DNA of 27,633 nt, taken from Sphaeroforma sirkka. Its lineage: Eukaryota; Opisthokonta; Ichthyosporea; Ichthyophonida. Shown here piece by piece: positions 1 to 11,371 of this stretch; position 1 is the first letter of the stretch, and each line of letters starts with the position of its first letter. The translations under genes were made by a program, and so were the position numbers. A model generated the notes under the pieces. The model was not told where the DNA came from. It ran no database searches and saw only the letters and a list, made by a program, of their open reading frames with translations. The DNA is taken from contig LUCW03000646.1 in assembly GCA_001586965.3 (NCBI GenBank), forward strand, positions 37,501 to 65,133, written 5' to 3'.

Positions 1-43
1 ACAGCTCTCATTATTAAACCGCATATTTGCACAAATACCTACA

Positions 44-209
44 TACACACACACACACATAGGCATTTGCCTTTTAACCCACATACACTCAAATATCCAC
101 ACTTATACACCCATGCATTCGTCTTCTAACCCACACACCCCCATAAATACACACACACAGCATTCTCCTTTTAACCCACATACTCTCACAAATAACTACC
201 CACACACAG
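44..209. repeat. Degenerate CA-rich minisatellite at an intron end
   Basis: Three imperfect copies of a unit of about 50 bp begin near 63, 115 and 162. Each contains a variant of GCATTYGYCTTTTAACCCACA. The run ends at the CACACACAG acceptor of the first visible Furry exon, so the repeat forms the 3' end of that intron. Confidence 0.6.
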
Positions 210-595
210 GCGTTCGTCGGTGAAGTATTCCTGACCTTCCGCTTCTTCATTGAGGATCTGAGCCCCAACGGCCTGACGTCGTTCCCTCAGCTGGCCTGGT
301 GCTTTGTCATTCTCTTGGCGTGCAACAGCGAAGATGAATGGCGACACGCCGCACAGCTACTTGATCTGTGTGCCACACGCATCTCGTTTGAACAAATAAG
401 ACAGGCGGTGGTTGATATGGCGAAGAAGTGGCCCCAGTTTCCGGGTGTGCACTCATTGGTATGTGGTGGTTCATTGGTTTGTGGGCCGGTGTGTATAGGC
501 GAGTACGTGCATGCATGGATGGATGCGAATAAGTATATATGTGTGTGTGTATGTCAGTATTTATACATAGGTATATAATTATTAATTTATTTGTA

Positions 596-651
<56 letters not shown>

Positions 652-683
652 TATATATATATATATATGTATATGCATGTATG

Positions 684-771
<88 letters not shown>

Positions 772-3700
772 TGAATAATGTATGTATTTATGTTTGTATA
801 TATGCATATGTATATGTATGTATATGTATATATATGTATATGTATATGTATATATATATATATATGCTTATACGCCAGCGAAAAGTTGGATTTGCACATG
901 ACCATAAACCTGGATGCACAAGTATACCCACTATCAGTGTACGCATATGTATCCATACCTGACTGGCGGTCTATTGTTCTCTTGTAGGTCTTAAAGGGTT
1001 TGACGTCAGCAAAGAACTACACCACAGCCTTTGACATCATGGTGACGCTCCTCCCGCTCCTGCCCATTGCACCCGACTCCATCCTAGACCCCTCAGGTGG
1101 GTTCACTATATACACAACCTACATTAGTATGTGTGCAAGTTTGTGTGTATGTGTATTCATATATATATTGATATATATTTAAATGTATTTCCATCTGTGT
1201 ATATAAATAAGTATGTAAATTGATATCAACGTGTACCCATGTATATTCACACATATATGTGTGCGTAGCTAAATGACTTTTGTATGGATATTCCCCAGTA
1301 TATATTTAGGTATATGTATATATATATATATGCATATATGTGCGTATGTATGAAATGTATGTATTTATGTATTTATGTATGTATGTATGTTTGGATATAT
1401 ATATTTGTGTATGTATGTATGTAATGTGTGTGTCAATTTGTATATATATATATATATGTATATGCATATATGTGCGTATGTATGAAATGTATGTATTTAT
1501 GTATTTATGTATGTATATGTATGTTTTTGTATATATATATTTGTGTGTATGTATGTAATGTGTGTGTTAATTTGTATATATATATATGTGTGTGTGTATG
1601 TGTGTGTGTGTGTGATTGTATGTACCTTAAGACATCTGAGTACCCCCTAGTAATATACTTACCTTACCCTACATATTTGCCTCAGGGTTTGCGTTACCTT
1701 TCACGCTGGTGTCGCTCATGCCGATGTTAATCGCTCAGTTTGAGTGTCCAGAGAATCGTGCACTGCAACTCACAAATCTGCTGAGTCTGCAGTTCGAGAA
1801 GAGAGGCTACAGTAACTTGGCAAAGGTCATCATGCTCTATGCCAAGGTATGCATCCTACGTGAAGTAGCTGTGGGAATAATTTCGTCCGTGTATGTGTGT
1901 GTGTATGTGTGTGTTTGTGTGTGTGTGTGTGTGTGGTGTCTGTGTCTTTGTCTATGTCTGTGTCTGTGTCTGTGTCTGTGTCTGTGTCTGTGACTGTGTC
2001 TGTGTGTGTCTGCATATCATGTGTATGTTCCCAAGATGTACGTGAATGTGCAGCCTTCGCGGTGTGAGCAGAGAGGATACAGTAACTTGTCAAAAGGTGG
2101 TCATTCTTTATGCAAGGCTAGTGTGGTACGTATTCCATCCTGAATTTGGCCAGTGCTTTGCGTTTGTGTATGTACTAGGTATCTAATTAATACACCAGGA
2201 GAGTGTGCGTGTTGTTTCTTCTACGTATATGTATGAGCGGCAATGGTGTATGCGAATCTGCTGGTTGTCTGCTGAGTGGAATGCTTGGTATCAAGAACTT
2301 TTGAAGAGGCGGTCATGCTCTGTGACAAGACTTGCAGTGCATATGCTATTGCATAGGTCACACAAGACACAAGTGATTAGGGTTTTTAATGGACTGTATA
2401 TGAGTTGCACATAGTCTATATATAGATTGTATATAAGTCGCATATAGAGTTTAAGAGTTATACATAGATTATATATGAGTTATATATAAATTATACATGA
2501 GTTATATATTGATTCTATACGAGTTGTACTTAGTTTATGTATAGATTACATATGTGTTGTACATGGATTTTATGAGTAACACATAGATTATATACGAGTT
2601 ATATATAAATTATATACGAGTTATATATAGATTATTATACGAGTTATATATATATTATATGAGTTATACAAAGATAATAAGTGGTGCAATGAGTATGAAA
2701 TTGCAGGTTTATCGTTGTCGCAGCTAGTATTTCTCTAAAATTTCTAACATATGCAACAATGAGGAGATATGTGCTTATATCCTACCCTCTATATGCAAGT
2801 GTTAGAACTCATAAATATATAGCTATGTTTATATATTACATGTATGTACCAATATCTGTGCCTATACCTATACCTAAACATCCACAAACTAATACTTGTA
2901 CCTGTACCTAAATATCTACATACTAATGCCTATACCTATACCGAAACATCCACATACGATTACTTATGCCTTCACTTGAACATGTACATACTAATACTTG
3001 CACCTGTACCGAAATATCCACACACGATTCCTTATACCTTCACTTGAACATGTACATTCTAATACTTGTACCTATACCGAAACATTCACATACGATTACT
3101 TATGCCTTCACCTGAACATATACATACTAATACTTGCACCTGTACCTAAACATCCACATACGATCACTTATATCTTCACCTGAACATGTACATACTAATA
3201 CTTGTACCTATACCGAAACATCCACATACTATTAGTTATGCCTTTACCTGAACACGTACATACTAATACTTGTACCTATACCGAAACATCCACATATGAT
3301 TACTTATGCCTTCACCTGAACATGTACATACTAAAACTTGCACCTGTACCTAAACATCCACATACGATCACTTATACCTTCACCTGAACATGTACATACT
3401 AATACTTGTACCTATACCGAAACATCCACATACAATTAGTTATGCCTTCACCTGAACACGTACATACTAATACCTGTACCTATACCGAAACATCCACATA
3501 CGATTACTTATGCCTTCACCTGAACATGTACATACTAATACTTGCACCTGTACCTAAACACGTACCTACTACCACCTGGACCTACACCTACACAACACGT
3601 CCAGGGGTCTTATTCCAAGAACAAGGATGTGTGGGCGGCAGAGATCTTCAAGTACTTCAACGATGAAGGTCCCCAGCAGTTTAGCAACGGTCTGTCGCTG

Positions 3701-6700
3701 ATGTTTGCGATGTTTGAGGCCGAGGCGCCATACAAACGCGAAATTCTATTGGTCGTAGCCCTGCAGCTGAGATTCAAGTCAGACCAACGCAGGACGCTAC
3801 CAGCCGCACAGGTAGGTACCATGCGGTGCTTCGTTTCTATGTGTGGGTAGGTATGTGGTTATTTATAGACACGTTTCCTATTGGCTGGCGCATTTTACCC
3901 CACCCCAACCCCCCCCCCCCCCACTTTTAAGTCTAAACCTTGTAGATACATAATGAGGATGCACGCTCTGGGTCTGAAGCTTGTAGATTCAGGCTGAGGA
4001 TGCAATCGTTTCAACGCCTGAGAGGGTCTCGACTGAGCGTGTTTGTTTTACTTTGCGTAGTCTCACAGTATCAACCAACAACGTTGTGCCTATAGACGCA
4101 CGCATACCACACTCGCGGTACAACCACTGACACTCGCCAGCACGGCCAAACCGACTGCCTATTCCATCTTTTATACTCCCCCTATAGATACATGTGGACA
4201 AATGGTGTGTATGTTTATCCTCATACATGTGGACAAATGGTGTGTATGTATATCCTCATACATGTGGACAAATGGTGTGTATGTGTATCCTCATATATGT
4301 GGACAAATGGTGTGTATGTGTATCCTCATACATACATGTGGGTGTATGTAAATCCTCATACATGTGAATAAATGGTGTGTATGTGAATCCTCATACATAC
4401 ATGTGGACAAATGGTGTGTATGTGAATCCACATACATACATGTGAACAAATGGTGTGTATGTGAATCCTCATACATACATGTGAACAAATGGTGTGTATG
4501 TGTATCCTCATACACGTGAATAAATGGTGTGTATGTGAATCCTCATACATACATGTGGACAAACGGTGTGTATGTGTATCCTCATACATACATGTGAACA
4601 AATGGTGTGTATGAGAATCCTCATACATACATGTGAACAAATGGTGTGTATGTGAATCCTCATACATACATGTGAACAAATAGTGTGTATGTAAATCCTC
4701 ATGCATACATGTGAACAAATGGTGTGTATGTGAATCCTCATACATACATGTGGACAAATGGTGTGTATGTGTATCCTCATACATACATGTGGGTGTATGT
4801 AAATCCTCATACATGTGAATAAATGGTGTGTATGTGAATCCTCATACATACATGTGGACAAATGGTGTGTATGTGAATCCACATACATACATGTGAACAA
4901 ATGGTGTGTATGTGAATCCTCATACATACATGTGAACAAATGGTGTGTATGTGAATCCTCATGCATACATGTGAACAAATGGTGTGTATGTGAACCCTCA
5001 TACATACATGTGGACAAATGGTGTGTATGTGAATCCTCATACATGCATGTGAACGAATAGTGTGTATGTGAATCCTCATACATACATGTGGACAAATGGT
5101 GTGTATGTGAATCCTCATACATACATGTGAACAAATGGTGTGTATGTGAATCCTCATACATACATGTGTACAAATGGTGTTTATGTGTATCCTCATACAT
5201 ACATGTGAACAAATGGTGTGTATGTGAATCCTCATACATACATGTGGACAAACGGTGTGTATGTGAATCCTCATACATACATGTGAACAAATAGTGTGTA
5301 TGTGAATCCTCATATATACATGTGAACAAATGGTGTGTATGTAAATCCTCATACATACATGTGAACAAATAGTGTGTATGTGAATCCTCATATATACATG
5401 TGAACAAAATGTGTGTATGTAAATCCCCCCATACATACATGTGGACATATGGTGTGTATGTGAATCCTCATACATGTGAATAAATGGTGTGTATGTGAAT
5501 CCTCATACATACATGTGGACAAATGGTGTGTATGTGTATCCACATACATACATGTTGAACAAATGGTGTGTATGTGAATCCTCATACATACATGTGAACA
5601 AATGGTGTGTATGTGAATCCTCATGCATACATGTGAACAAATGGTGTGTATGTGAACCCTCATACATACATGTGGACAAATGGTGTGTATGTGAATCCTC
5701 ATACATGCATGTGAACGAATAGTGTGTATGTGAATCCTCATACATACATGTGGACAAATGGTGTGTATGTGAATCCTCATACATACATGTGAACAAATGG
5801 TGTGTATGTGTATCCACATACATACATGTGAACAAATGGTGTGTATGTGAATCCTCATACATACATGTGTACAAATGGTGTTTATGTGTATCCTCACACA
5901 TACATGTGAACAAATGGTGTGTATGTGAATCTCTCATACATACATGTGTACAAATGGTGTTTATGTGTATCCTCATACATACATGTGAACAAATGGTGTG
6001 TATGTGAATCCTCATACATACATGTGGACAAATGATGTGTATGTGAATCCTCATACATACATGTGAACAAATAGTGTGCATGTGAATCCTCATATATACA
6101 TGTGAACAAATGGTGTGTATGTAAATCCTCATACATACATGTGGACATATGGTGTGTATGTGAATCCTCATACATACATGTGGACAAATGGTGTGTATGT
6201 GTATCCTCATACATACATGTGAACAAATGGTGTGTATGTGAATCCTCATACATACATGTTGATAAGTGGTGTGTATGTGAATCCTCATACATACATGTGG
6301 ACAAATGGTGCGTATGTAAATCCTCATACATACATGTGAATATATGGTGTGTATGCGAATCCTCATACATACATGTGGACAAATGGTGTGTATGTATATC
6401 CTCTGAGTAATTCGCCTACCTACACGTGTACAACCCCATACGGTCCGTCCCGGATATCGTGCTCGTACTGCACTAGTCAAGCATGGGCAGTATAACACAT
6501 GTAAGGGTATCCAACTATATACGGACACACGTTGCTGATATATATCACTCGCCGTGCTCCTGTTCTGTTTCGCATAGATCTCAGCGTTGACAGAGGACTC
6601 TACCAGCAATCCAGCGTATGTGCTCATACGCGCACTAGAGGGAGAGTGTTGGAAGGATGCTCTGGATGTCATTGACAAGACACTGGGTGTAGTGCAGACC

Positions 6701-6904
6701 CAAAACGACTTCAAGATAGACTACGCCTCCACCCCCTCTCCCGTGCATGATGTGCCAAGCTCAGTCAAATCGATGTGGAAGGTGAGTTCATTACATGTAT
6801 ATGTCTACATATATATATATATATATATATAATCATGTATTTTATGTGTGTGCGTGTATGTGTGTACATATGTATGTATTATAATATATATATATATATA
6901 TATA

Positions 6905-6939
<35 letters not shown>

Positions 6940-7984
6940 ATATTATACATATATATATGTATATATATATATTTATATATATATATATGTATATTAAATA
7001 CTACGCAAATACCGTTTTTGTATAAACCGATGTGGCATGTCTAGCTTTCTATCTCAGTGCCTTCCAATTGTGGTTTTTCTGATGATGCCTGCGAATGTGT
7101 GGTCTTCATTTGCTTTACTGCCTGTGTCAAGAGACGAATCTGCGATCGAAGCTTCCTCTACGTCGCAACATTGGCATGGCTCGGATTAGTCATATCTACA
7201 CCGATACCTACGTTTATCAGTATACGTATATAGTATCAAGTCCTGTCATGTCCGCATAAGATTCATGTCTTGGTCTGCTGGTTCTAATCCATGTCGCAGG
7301 AAACGCCTGAGAATCGCCAGACCGTGCGGCTGATGCTGAAGGATCTCATTCGCGCGCAGAAACACACCACTGGCACGGCCCACGAGTTTGTGTCGTCGAC
7401 AACCAAGTATGTGCAGAAACTCTGACATGTGTAGTTTCCCACGTGCTACGTGTATACTATGGGGTGTGACACAGCACATGTCTGCACAGATTTACCCGTA
7501 CTACATGTGTACAAGGGTACGTGCGGATGCGCTCATGTGTAGATATGCGTGTGGTATATCAATCTATACCCCTCCTTGAACCCCCTTAGCACCCAGATAA
7601 ATTGGAGATGTATAGGTGTGAACGTATACAGATGCATGCATCAGCCGCTGTGGACACCTCTACCCCACTGAGTAAACATTTGCAAGTCGTTTAAATGTTC
7701 ACCTGCATTTTAAATCTGCGCACAAGTTAGAACGCTAGCACCGATGTCTATCCCTAGCCGTGTGCATGCATGCGTGTATTGTGTGATCTCATGCCACAAA
7801 AGATAGAGACGTCCGTAGACTATTCGAGAGTAACCATCACTATCAGTTCAGAATGCCTTGCTTGCTTACTATTAGTTGCACTCCACTGATGGTGTCGATA
7901 TCAGGACAAGTCCCGATGTAGTACTGACAGCCCCGCGGATCACTTTCACTGTACTGGCCTGTTGGAGCGTGGGATTTCTTCTGT

Positions 7985-8054
<70 letters not shown>

Positions 8055-9972
8055 CGTGTGCGCGTGTGTGTGTGTGTGTGTGTGGTGCGTAGTGCTGCCC
8101 AGTTCTGCTCGAGGCGGCCGTGAAGTGTATTCATATCCTTTGCGTGTATTCATATCCTTCACATCATATACTTCCTGACCACACATACACACTGATGAAT
8201 CCGCCCCGACCCAACCGTTGGGGATGTCTGTACTTACACCTTCGCCCAATGTTTTGGTACGTGGCTGTACTGATCTTGGCAGTGTGCGTTGAATGATGTT
8301 CCGCCTACGGATAGCGTAGGCACATGTAAGCACCAATACCGCCGACTGTGTGTGCGGGTAGCTGTGTTATCCCCGCGAGGTTTCACAGACTATAACATCT
8401 AGCGTATGGGGTTTCTGAATAGGTACTCGTTTCTCATGGACTATTTATTTGTTGACACAGTTTGTTCGAGTCGAAGGTTAAAACGGAGACGAAAGGCAGC
8501 GTGGTGACAGAGAAAATGGCGGCGGTATGCATTTTATATTGATGTTTGACTATGCTAAAAGGCACTACAGTATTCGTTAAGCGTATTGGTTGTGAAAGCA
8601 CCTACAGTACACTACATTATACACTATCAGTTTATCATAGTCTCTGAATCCCAATATTTTTATTGTGACAGTTTTTTGACATTTCTTTCCCCAGATTACA
8701 GTGATTCAATGCTTCGTAGTCTTGGCCTTTTTATTCGTATCTCTATCCCGTTCTATAACAATCCGTTGTTAAATCGCCTCAGCCTAATTTCGGTAGTTAG
8801 GGCCGTTTATACCATTGAAGAGTTTATGTGGCGTTCACATTAATGTATGAACCGATACTAATGAGACACTAAGCACTGGGTTAGGTAGGTAGCTTCGCCT
8901 AACCCCCGGTTGTTTGTCTTGATTCCGTAGTCTCGTTTTTGTCTTCACCTCACTTTCCTTCAAAGCTCTCGTGTTTGACCAAATCCAAGTCCTGTTCAAT
9001 AATATTTACATTTTGAGCTTTGGCTGTGGATTTTTACGGCCAGCCACTTATCGATAGCATCAAAAGTATGGGGTTGCCTATGAAGCGTTTCTTCGATCCC
9101 TAGACTAGTAGCACACCAGATTATTTGACGTTAATTGTGTGCTGGAGACTCAATACAATGTAGGGTAAAGAAGAGTATCGAGATATAGATATGTGTTCAA
9201 CAGACAATTATCAGCCAGCAGGCATAGCGCACCTTGTTATACGTTACTCAGGGAAATATGTTTTCTAGAAAAGTGCCGCATTAAGTCTGTTCCGCCCTGT
9301 AGCAAAATAAGCGCGAGCCATACCAACACCCGAGTATGCATACACCATCTACCTCAGGTGTCTCCATACAATACTTAATCATTTGAAAAGGTTTGCTTGG
9401 TGTCTGTATTACATATGTTTACTATTTATAGATACACATATTCATGATTGGTTTTGTGCTGCTCTTTTTCTATCTCCACTTTAGCTTGATGCGGCTCAGC
9501 AACGAGCGAAGAATGCGCAGATCACCACATTACTGGACGATTTCGATGATTTTCTCGAGGTATGTGAAACAGTCTGATCGATCTCTCTCTTGCCAGGGGG
9601 AAACCCCACAAAGCTGCTGTTATCTCGGCGACGGACTCAAACTATGTGAAACGTTTGTTTTTTTAGAAGGAACTCTTATTTATGTTCTCAAGATATAGGA
9701 ATTTGGTATTACGTTTGTACAAAAACAGGTTTTTGGTTGTACTCCGCCGAGGGTCTGTATGTGATGCTACATGTTTATAAATACATATGCGCAGAACTTC
9801 TTTATCAATATACTAAGTTTGCCACAGTTCACAAGTTGATGCGATACCTACACTCATTTCGTCGCAGGAGAAATTACCGCTATTCGACGCCTTGATTGAC
9901 AGACCAAAGGCATCACAAACAAGGCCAATTATGAGAGCTAACGCACAACGTATGACTAAGACACGAGGATGA
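210..9972 (+). CDS. FRY: Furry / cell morphogenesis protein, C-terminal part (5' end outside window)
   Basis: Nine exons join in frame: 210-458, 988-1096, 1686-1846, 3605-3811, 6578-6781, 7300-7406, 8461-8524, 9485-9559 and 9868-9972 (TGA), giving 426 residues plus stop. All introns are GT-AG; six of eight are phase 0, and the phase 1 (1096/1686) and phase 2 (7406/8461) junctions close correctly. Residues 1-310 are helical-repeat-like and follow the conserved C-terminal block of Furry/Tao3/Mor2 proteins in order: [48 protein letters not shown] and [14 protein letters not shown]. Residues 311-426 are a charged, probably disordered tail with an acidic patch ([10 protein letters not shown], about 384-393) and a basic end. 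Furry proteins are very large scaffolds that activate NDR/LATS-type kinases in polarity and morphogenesis (known for the family). Here only the last few hundred residues are visible, so the start and most of the protein lie to the left. Family assignment is from recognition and was not searched. Confidence 0.9.
539..866. repeat. (TA)n / (TG)n microsatellite in Furry intron
   Basis: Two long TA runs lie at about 597-648 and 691-768, joined by TATG/TGTA variants and followed by shorter TATG-rich sequence to about 866. Open frames here only read as Tyr-Ile repeats and are not genes. The intron spans 459-987. Confidence 0.9.
1314..1595. repeat. 132-bp tandem duplication, TATG-rich
   Basis: The segment with TGCGTATGTATGAAATGTAT occurs at 1341 and again at 1473, a 132-bp spacing. 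The copies run on through matching GTATTTATGTATTTATGT, TTTGTGTATGT and AATGTGTGTGT blocks. They differ mainly in the number of TA and TATG units. It lies in the Furry intron 1097-1685. Confidence 0.8.
1889..2012. repeat. (TG)n and (TGTGTC)n microsatellite
   Basis: A GTGTGT run at about 1889-1935 passes into a TGTGTC hexamer array at about 1936-2010. It starts 40 bases after the exon donor at 1847 and separates the real exon from its decayed copies. Confidence 0.85.
2055..2118 (+). pseudogene. Decayed tandem copy of the preceding Furry exon (copy 2)
   Basis: Bases 2071-2117 align to 1801-1847, the end of the exon plus the first donor base. By hand I count about 40 matches in 48 columns, including the block TACAGTAACTTG. 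One inserted A after CAAA and one lost C before CAAGG break the frame, and the GTATGC donor has become CTAGTG. The match weakens upstream, where TGCAG and TTCG are still shared. This is a partial exon duplication that can no longer be used. Confidence 0.7.
2255..2331 (+). pseudogene. More decayed tandem copy of the same Furry exon (copy 3)
   Basis: AATCTGCTG at 2255 matches the exon at 1775. TCATGCTCTGTGACAAG at 2313 matches TCATGCTCTATGCCAAG at 1830 with 15 of 17 bases. The spacing between the two anchors is 58 bases here and 55 in the exon, so they are collinear. The stretch between them has diverged. It is weaker than copy 2 but hard to explain otherwise. Confidence 0.45.
2395..2672. repeat. 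AT-rich imperfect tandem repeat, unit about 22 bp
   Basis: The region repeats variants of GAGTTATATATAAATTATATAC, with units of roughly 20-25 bp. Copies near 2580-2670 are the most regular. It lies within Furry intron 1847-3604. The following 2673-2880 is unremarkable AT-rich intron. Confidence 0.7.
2885..3575. repeat. 68-bp tandem array with 204-bp higher-order units
   Basis: About ten copies of a 68-bp unit are present, marked by TACTAAT or a variant at 2921, 2989, 3057 (TTCTAAT), 3125, 3193, 3261, 3329 (TACTAAA), 3397, 3465 and 3533. From 3125 onward three unit types alternate, giving a 204-bp period: a type with TTGCACCTGTACC (3125, 3329, 3533), then TTGTACCTATACC with GATTACTT-to-ATTAGTT changes. 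204 is divisible by three, so frames stay open for about 60 codons; these are not genes. The array runs up to the acceptor region of the exon at 3605. Confidence 0.9.
3909..3922. repeat. C14 homopolymer tract
   Basis: Fourteen consecutive C bases lie in a CA-rich context about 100 bp after the donor at 3812. The opposite strand is a G14 run. Just after it, at about 3935-4010, a small imperfect duplication repeats CTTGTAGAT plus GAGGATGCA. Confidence 0.85.
4188..6403. repeat. 39-bp minisatellite, about 55 copies, 2.2 kb
   Basis: The array has a 39-bp unit built from ATGTGAACAAATGG, TGTGTATGTGAA and TCCTCATACATAC. The first few units lack one CATA and are 35 bp. Shorter units reading CATGTGGGTGTATG occur near 4336 and 4788. 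Variant blocks recur in order: GTGAACCCTCATAC followed by ATGCATGTGAACGAATAG occurs near 4990 and again near 5652, about 17 units apart. Thirty-nine is a multiple of three, so several frames on both strands stay open as 13-residue repeats ([26 protein letters not shown]). They have no separate promoter or conservation signal and are treated as repeat artefacts. The array fills the Furry intron 3812-6577. Confidence 0.95.
6808..6995. repeat. (TA)n microsatellite cluster
   Basis: TA runs lie at about 6808-6831 and 6881-6993, broken by TGTG and AAATA. The cluster starts about 27 bases after the donor at 6782 in the Furry intron 6782-7299. The rest of that intron is unique sequence with no gene seen. 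Confidence 0.9.
7987..8083. repeat. (TG)n microsatellite
   Basis: A nearly pure TG run of about 95 bp, with TATG and CGCG interruptions, lies in Furry intron 7407-8460. Alternating purine-pyrimidine runs of this kind can adopt Z-DNA. The flanking intron holds no exon that I can join. Confidence 0.9.
8878..8905. other. Small hairpin, GGGTTAGG / CCTAACCC
   Basis: A perfect 8-bp inverted repeat (8878-8885 and 8898-8905) with a 12-base loop lies in Furry intron 8525-9484. The rest of this intron has a short open stretch at 8586-8843 that resembles nothing known. Confidence 0.5.
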
Positions 9973-11340
9973 ATGGTCGCATTGAGTTATATTATATACT
10001 ATACCCACAGACACATATATGTGTGGTGGTCGCGAGTGTATTCGAGTCTACATAGGCCAGCGTGGGCAGCCTAAGGATGGTGAGCATAACAGTTGCGGAT
10101 GAATGCCACGTGTGCAAATGTTGTGAGGCGTCCGTATCGAGCTTTAACGTAAACATACACACTTGCTAGGAGCTCCATTGCTGAGGTTTTGTGAATCGGA
10201 CACTCACTTATGATCGATGAGCCAGTATGCAGACCTCCATCTTATTACAGAGGACGCAAACTAGTTTAACATGTAGCGTTCAAAATTGAGAAAACCCAAA
10301 ATTTAGAAAAGGCTGAAAGCCAGGAAATCCAAATAAAGGAGAGCCAATTGCTCAAATCGAAACTACAAGGATACTTGATCGTTGGAATTGAACCACATAC
10401 TGCTTAAATAAGCTTACTATATATTTTATTTAACAGCGGCTCTTGGTTGATAAGTTTATTTGGGTAGTTTACGGCATTTAGGTAGTCTAAATTCTTCTTA
10501 AACACGCAAATTTGTGTCTAGTTTTCTGGAGTGGTACAAATTCACACGATTTGTTCTGGATTTACACTGTCAGATGGGTATTAGGTTTTCTGAGCAGATA
10601 CCGACATCCAATTAGACCTTTGACTCAAATTTACATGATACTACGACGATGTAATGTATACAGTTATGGAAGATAGTCAACTGTATCTATGGCTACTAAC
10701 ATCTTGTTTGTGGTGTTTGCGAGATTTGTGTGTAGTTAACGACCGTCTTGGGGTGTGCGTGCAATCATATTTGCAATACCAACAAACTGTATACAGCAGG
10801 CACGCAAATACAACGTTTCATGAGAGCTAGATGGTAAACTAAGGCAAGCACACCACCATCAGATAGTGCGCAGTACCTTTATCGCAGATACCCTAATCCA
10901 ATAATTTATTCAACCACAAAATAGGTGTGTTTGGCAATAATACATGAAAAGACTAAATGGTCAATTTAAACAACACAAGATACAATATTGCCTGCCACGC
11001 AAATCTGGGTTATACTTTGATCTGCTATGGAGGGTGTTGAGTTCGATTAGTCTTAATTCGGAAGCAATTCGTGCATGCGCTCAATTACGATTTACCGTTA
11101 GATCATTGCATCGGCAAGGGGAAGTAATACAATAGTGGCAAAGTTGATATGATGCTAACTATACGGTTTTTCACTGTTTGTATGGCATTTTCAAATCACA
11201 TTTTCTCTGCGTCTGTTTATACCATTACGAAGTGTCCAATTTTAAGTAGGCGCGCACGACCACAGGAACACATCCAACTGGCAGTCGCACACTGACGGAT
11301 TTTCAAATATGCACATTCGAAGTCGAACAACGAATCAAAA
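9973..11340. other. Intergenic sequence after Furry, no gene recognised
   Basis: This is AT-rich sequence with stops in all frames. A 14-bp perfect palindrome (ACACATATATGTGT) lies at 10011-10024. AATAAA at 10332-10337, about 360 bp after the Furry stop, could be its poly(A) signal, but the distance is long. An open stretch at 10944-11135 reads somewhat protein-like (YFDLLWRVLSSISL) but has no recognisable family and no extension. Confidence 0.5.
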
Positions 11341-11371
11341 AGTTTAAAGTGAAAATTGTTGTTGTTGTTTT

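Noticed and set aside
307..962. Open frames coding Tyr-Ile repeats
   Set aside because: Translation of TA microsatellite; the same pattern appears at 6775-7044, 24121-24645 and 26424-26624.
2998..3666. Repeated open frames of about 61 codons spaced 204 bp
   Set aside because: They are products of the 204-bp higher-order repeat. The last one runs into a real exon, but in the wrong frame.
4188..6403. CRISPR-like array
   Set aside because: The units are contiguous without unique spacers, and the locus is a eukaryotic intron.
4291..6714. Long - strand and + strand open frames coding 13-residue His/Cys/Tyr-rich repeats (up to 403 codons)
   Set aside because: They come from a 39-bp tandem repeat whose length is a multiple of three and are open in several frames on both strands. 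They lie wholly within a Furry intron apart from one running into its next exon on the opposite strand.
8878..8905. Telomere-like GGGTTAGG motif
   Set aside because: It is a single inverted pair with no tandem TTAGGG repeats, so it is a small hairpin and not telomeric DNA.
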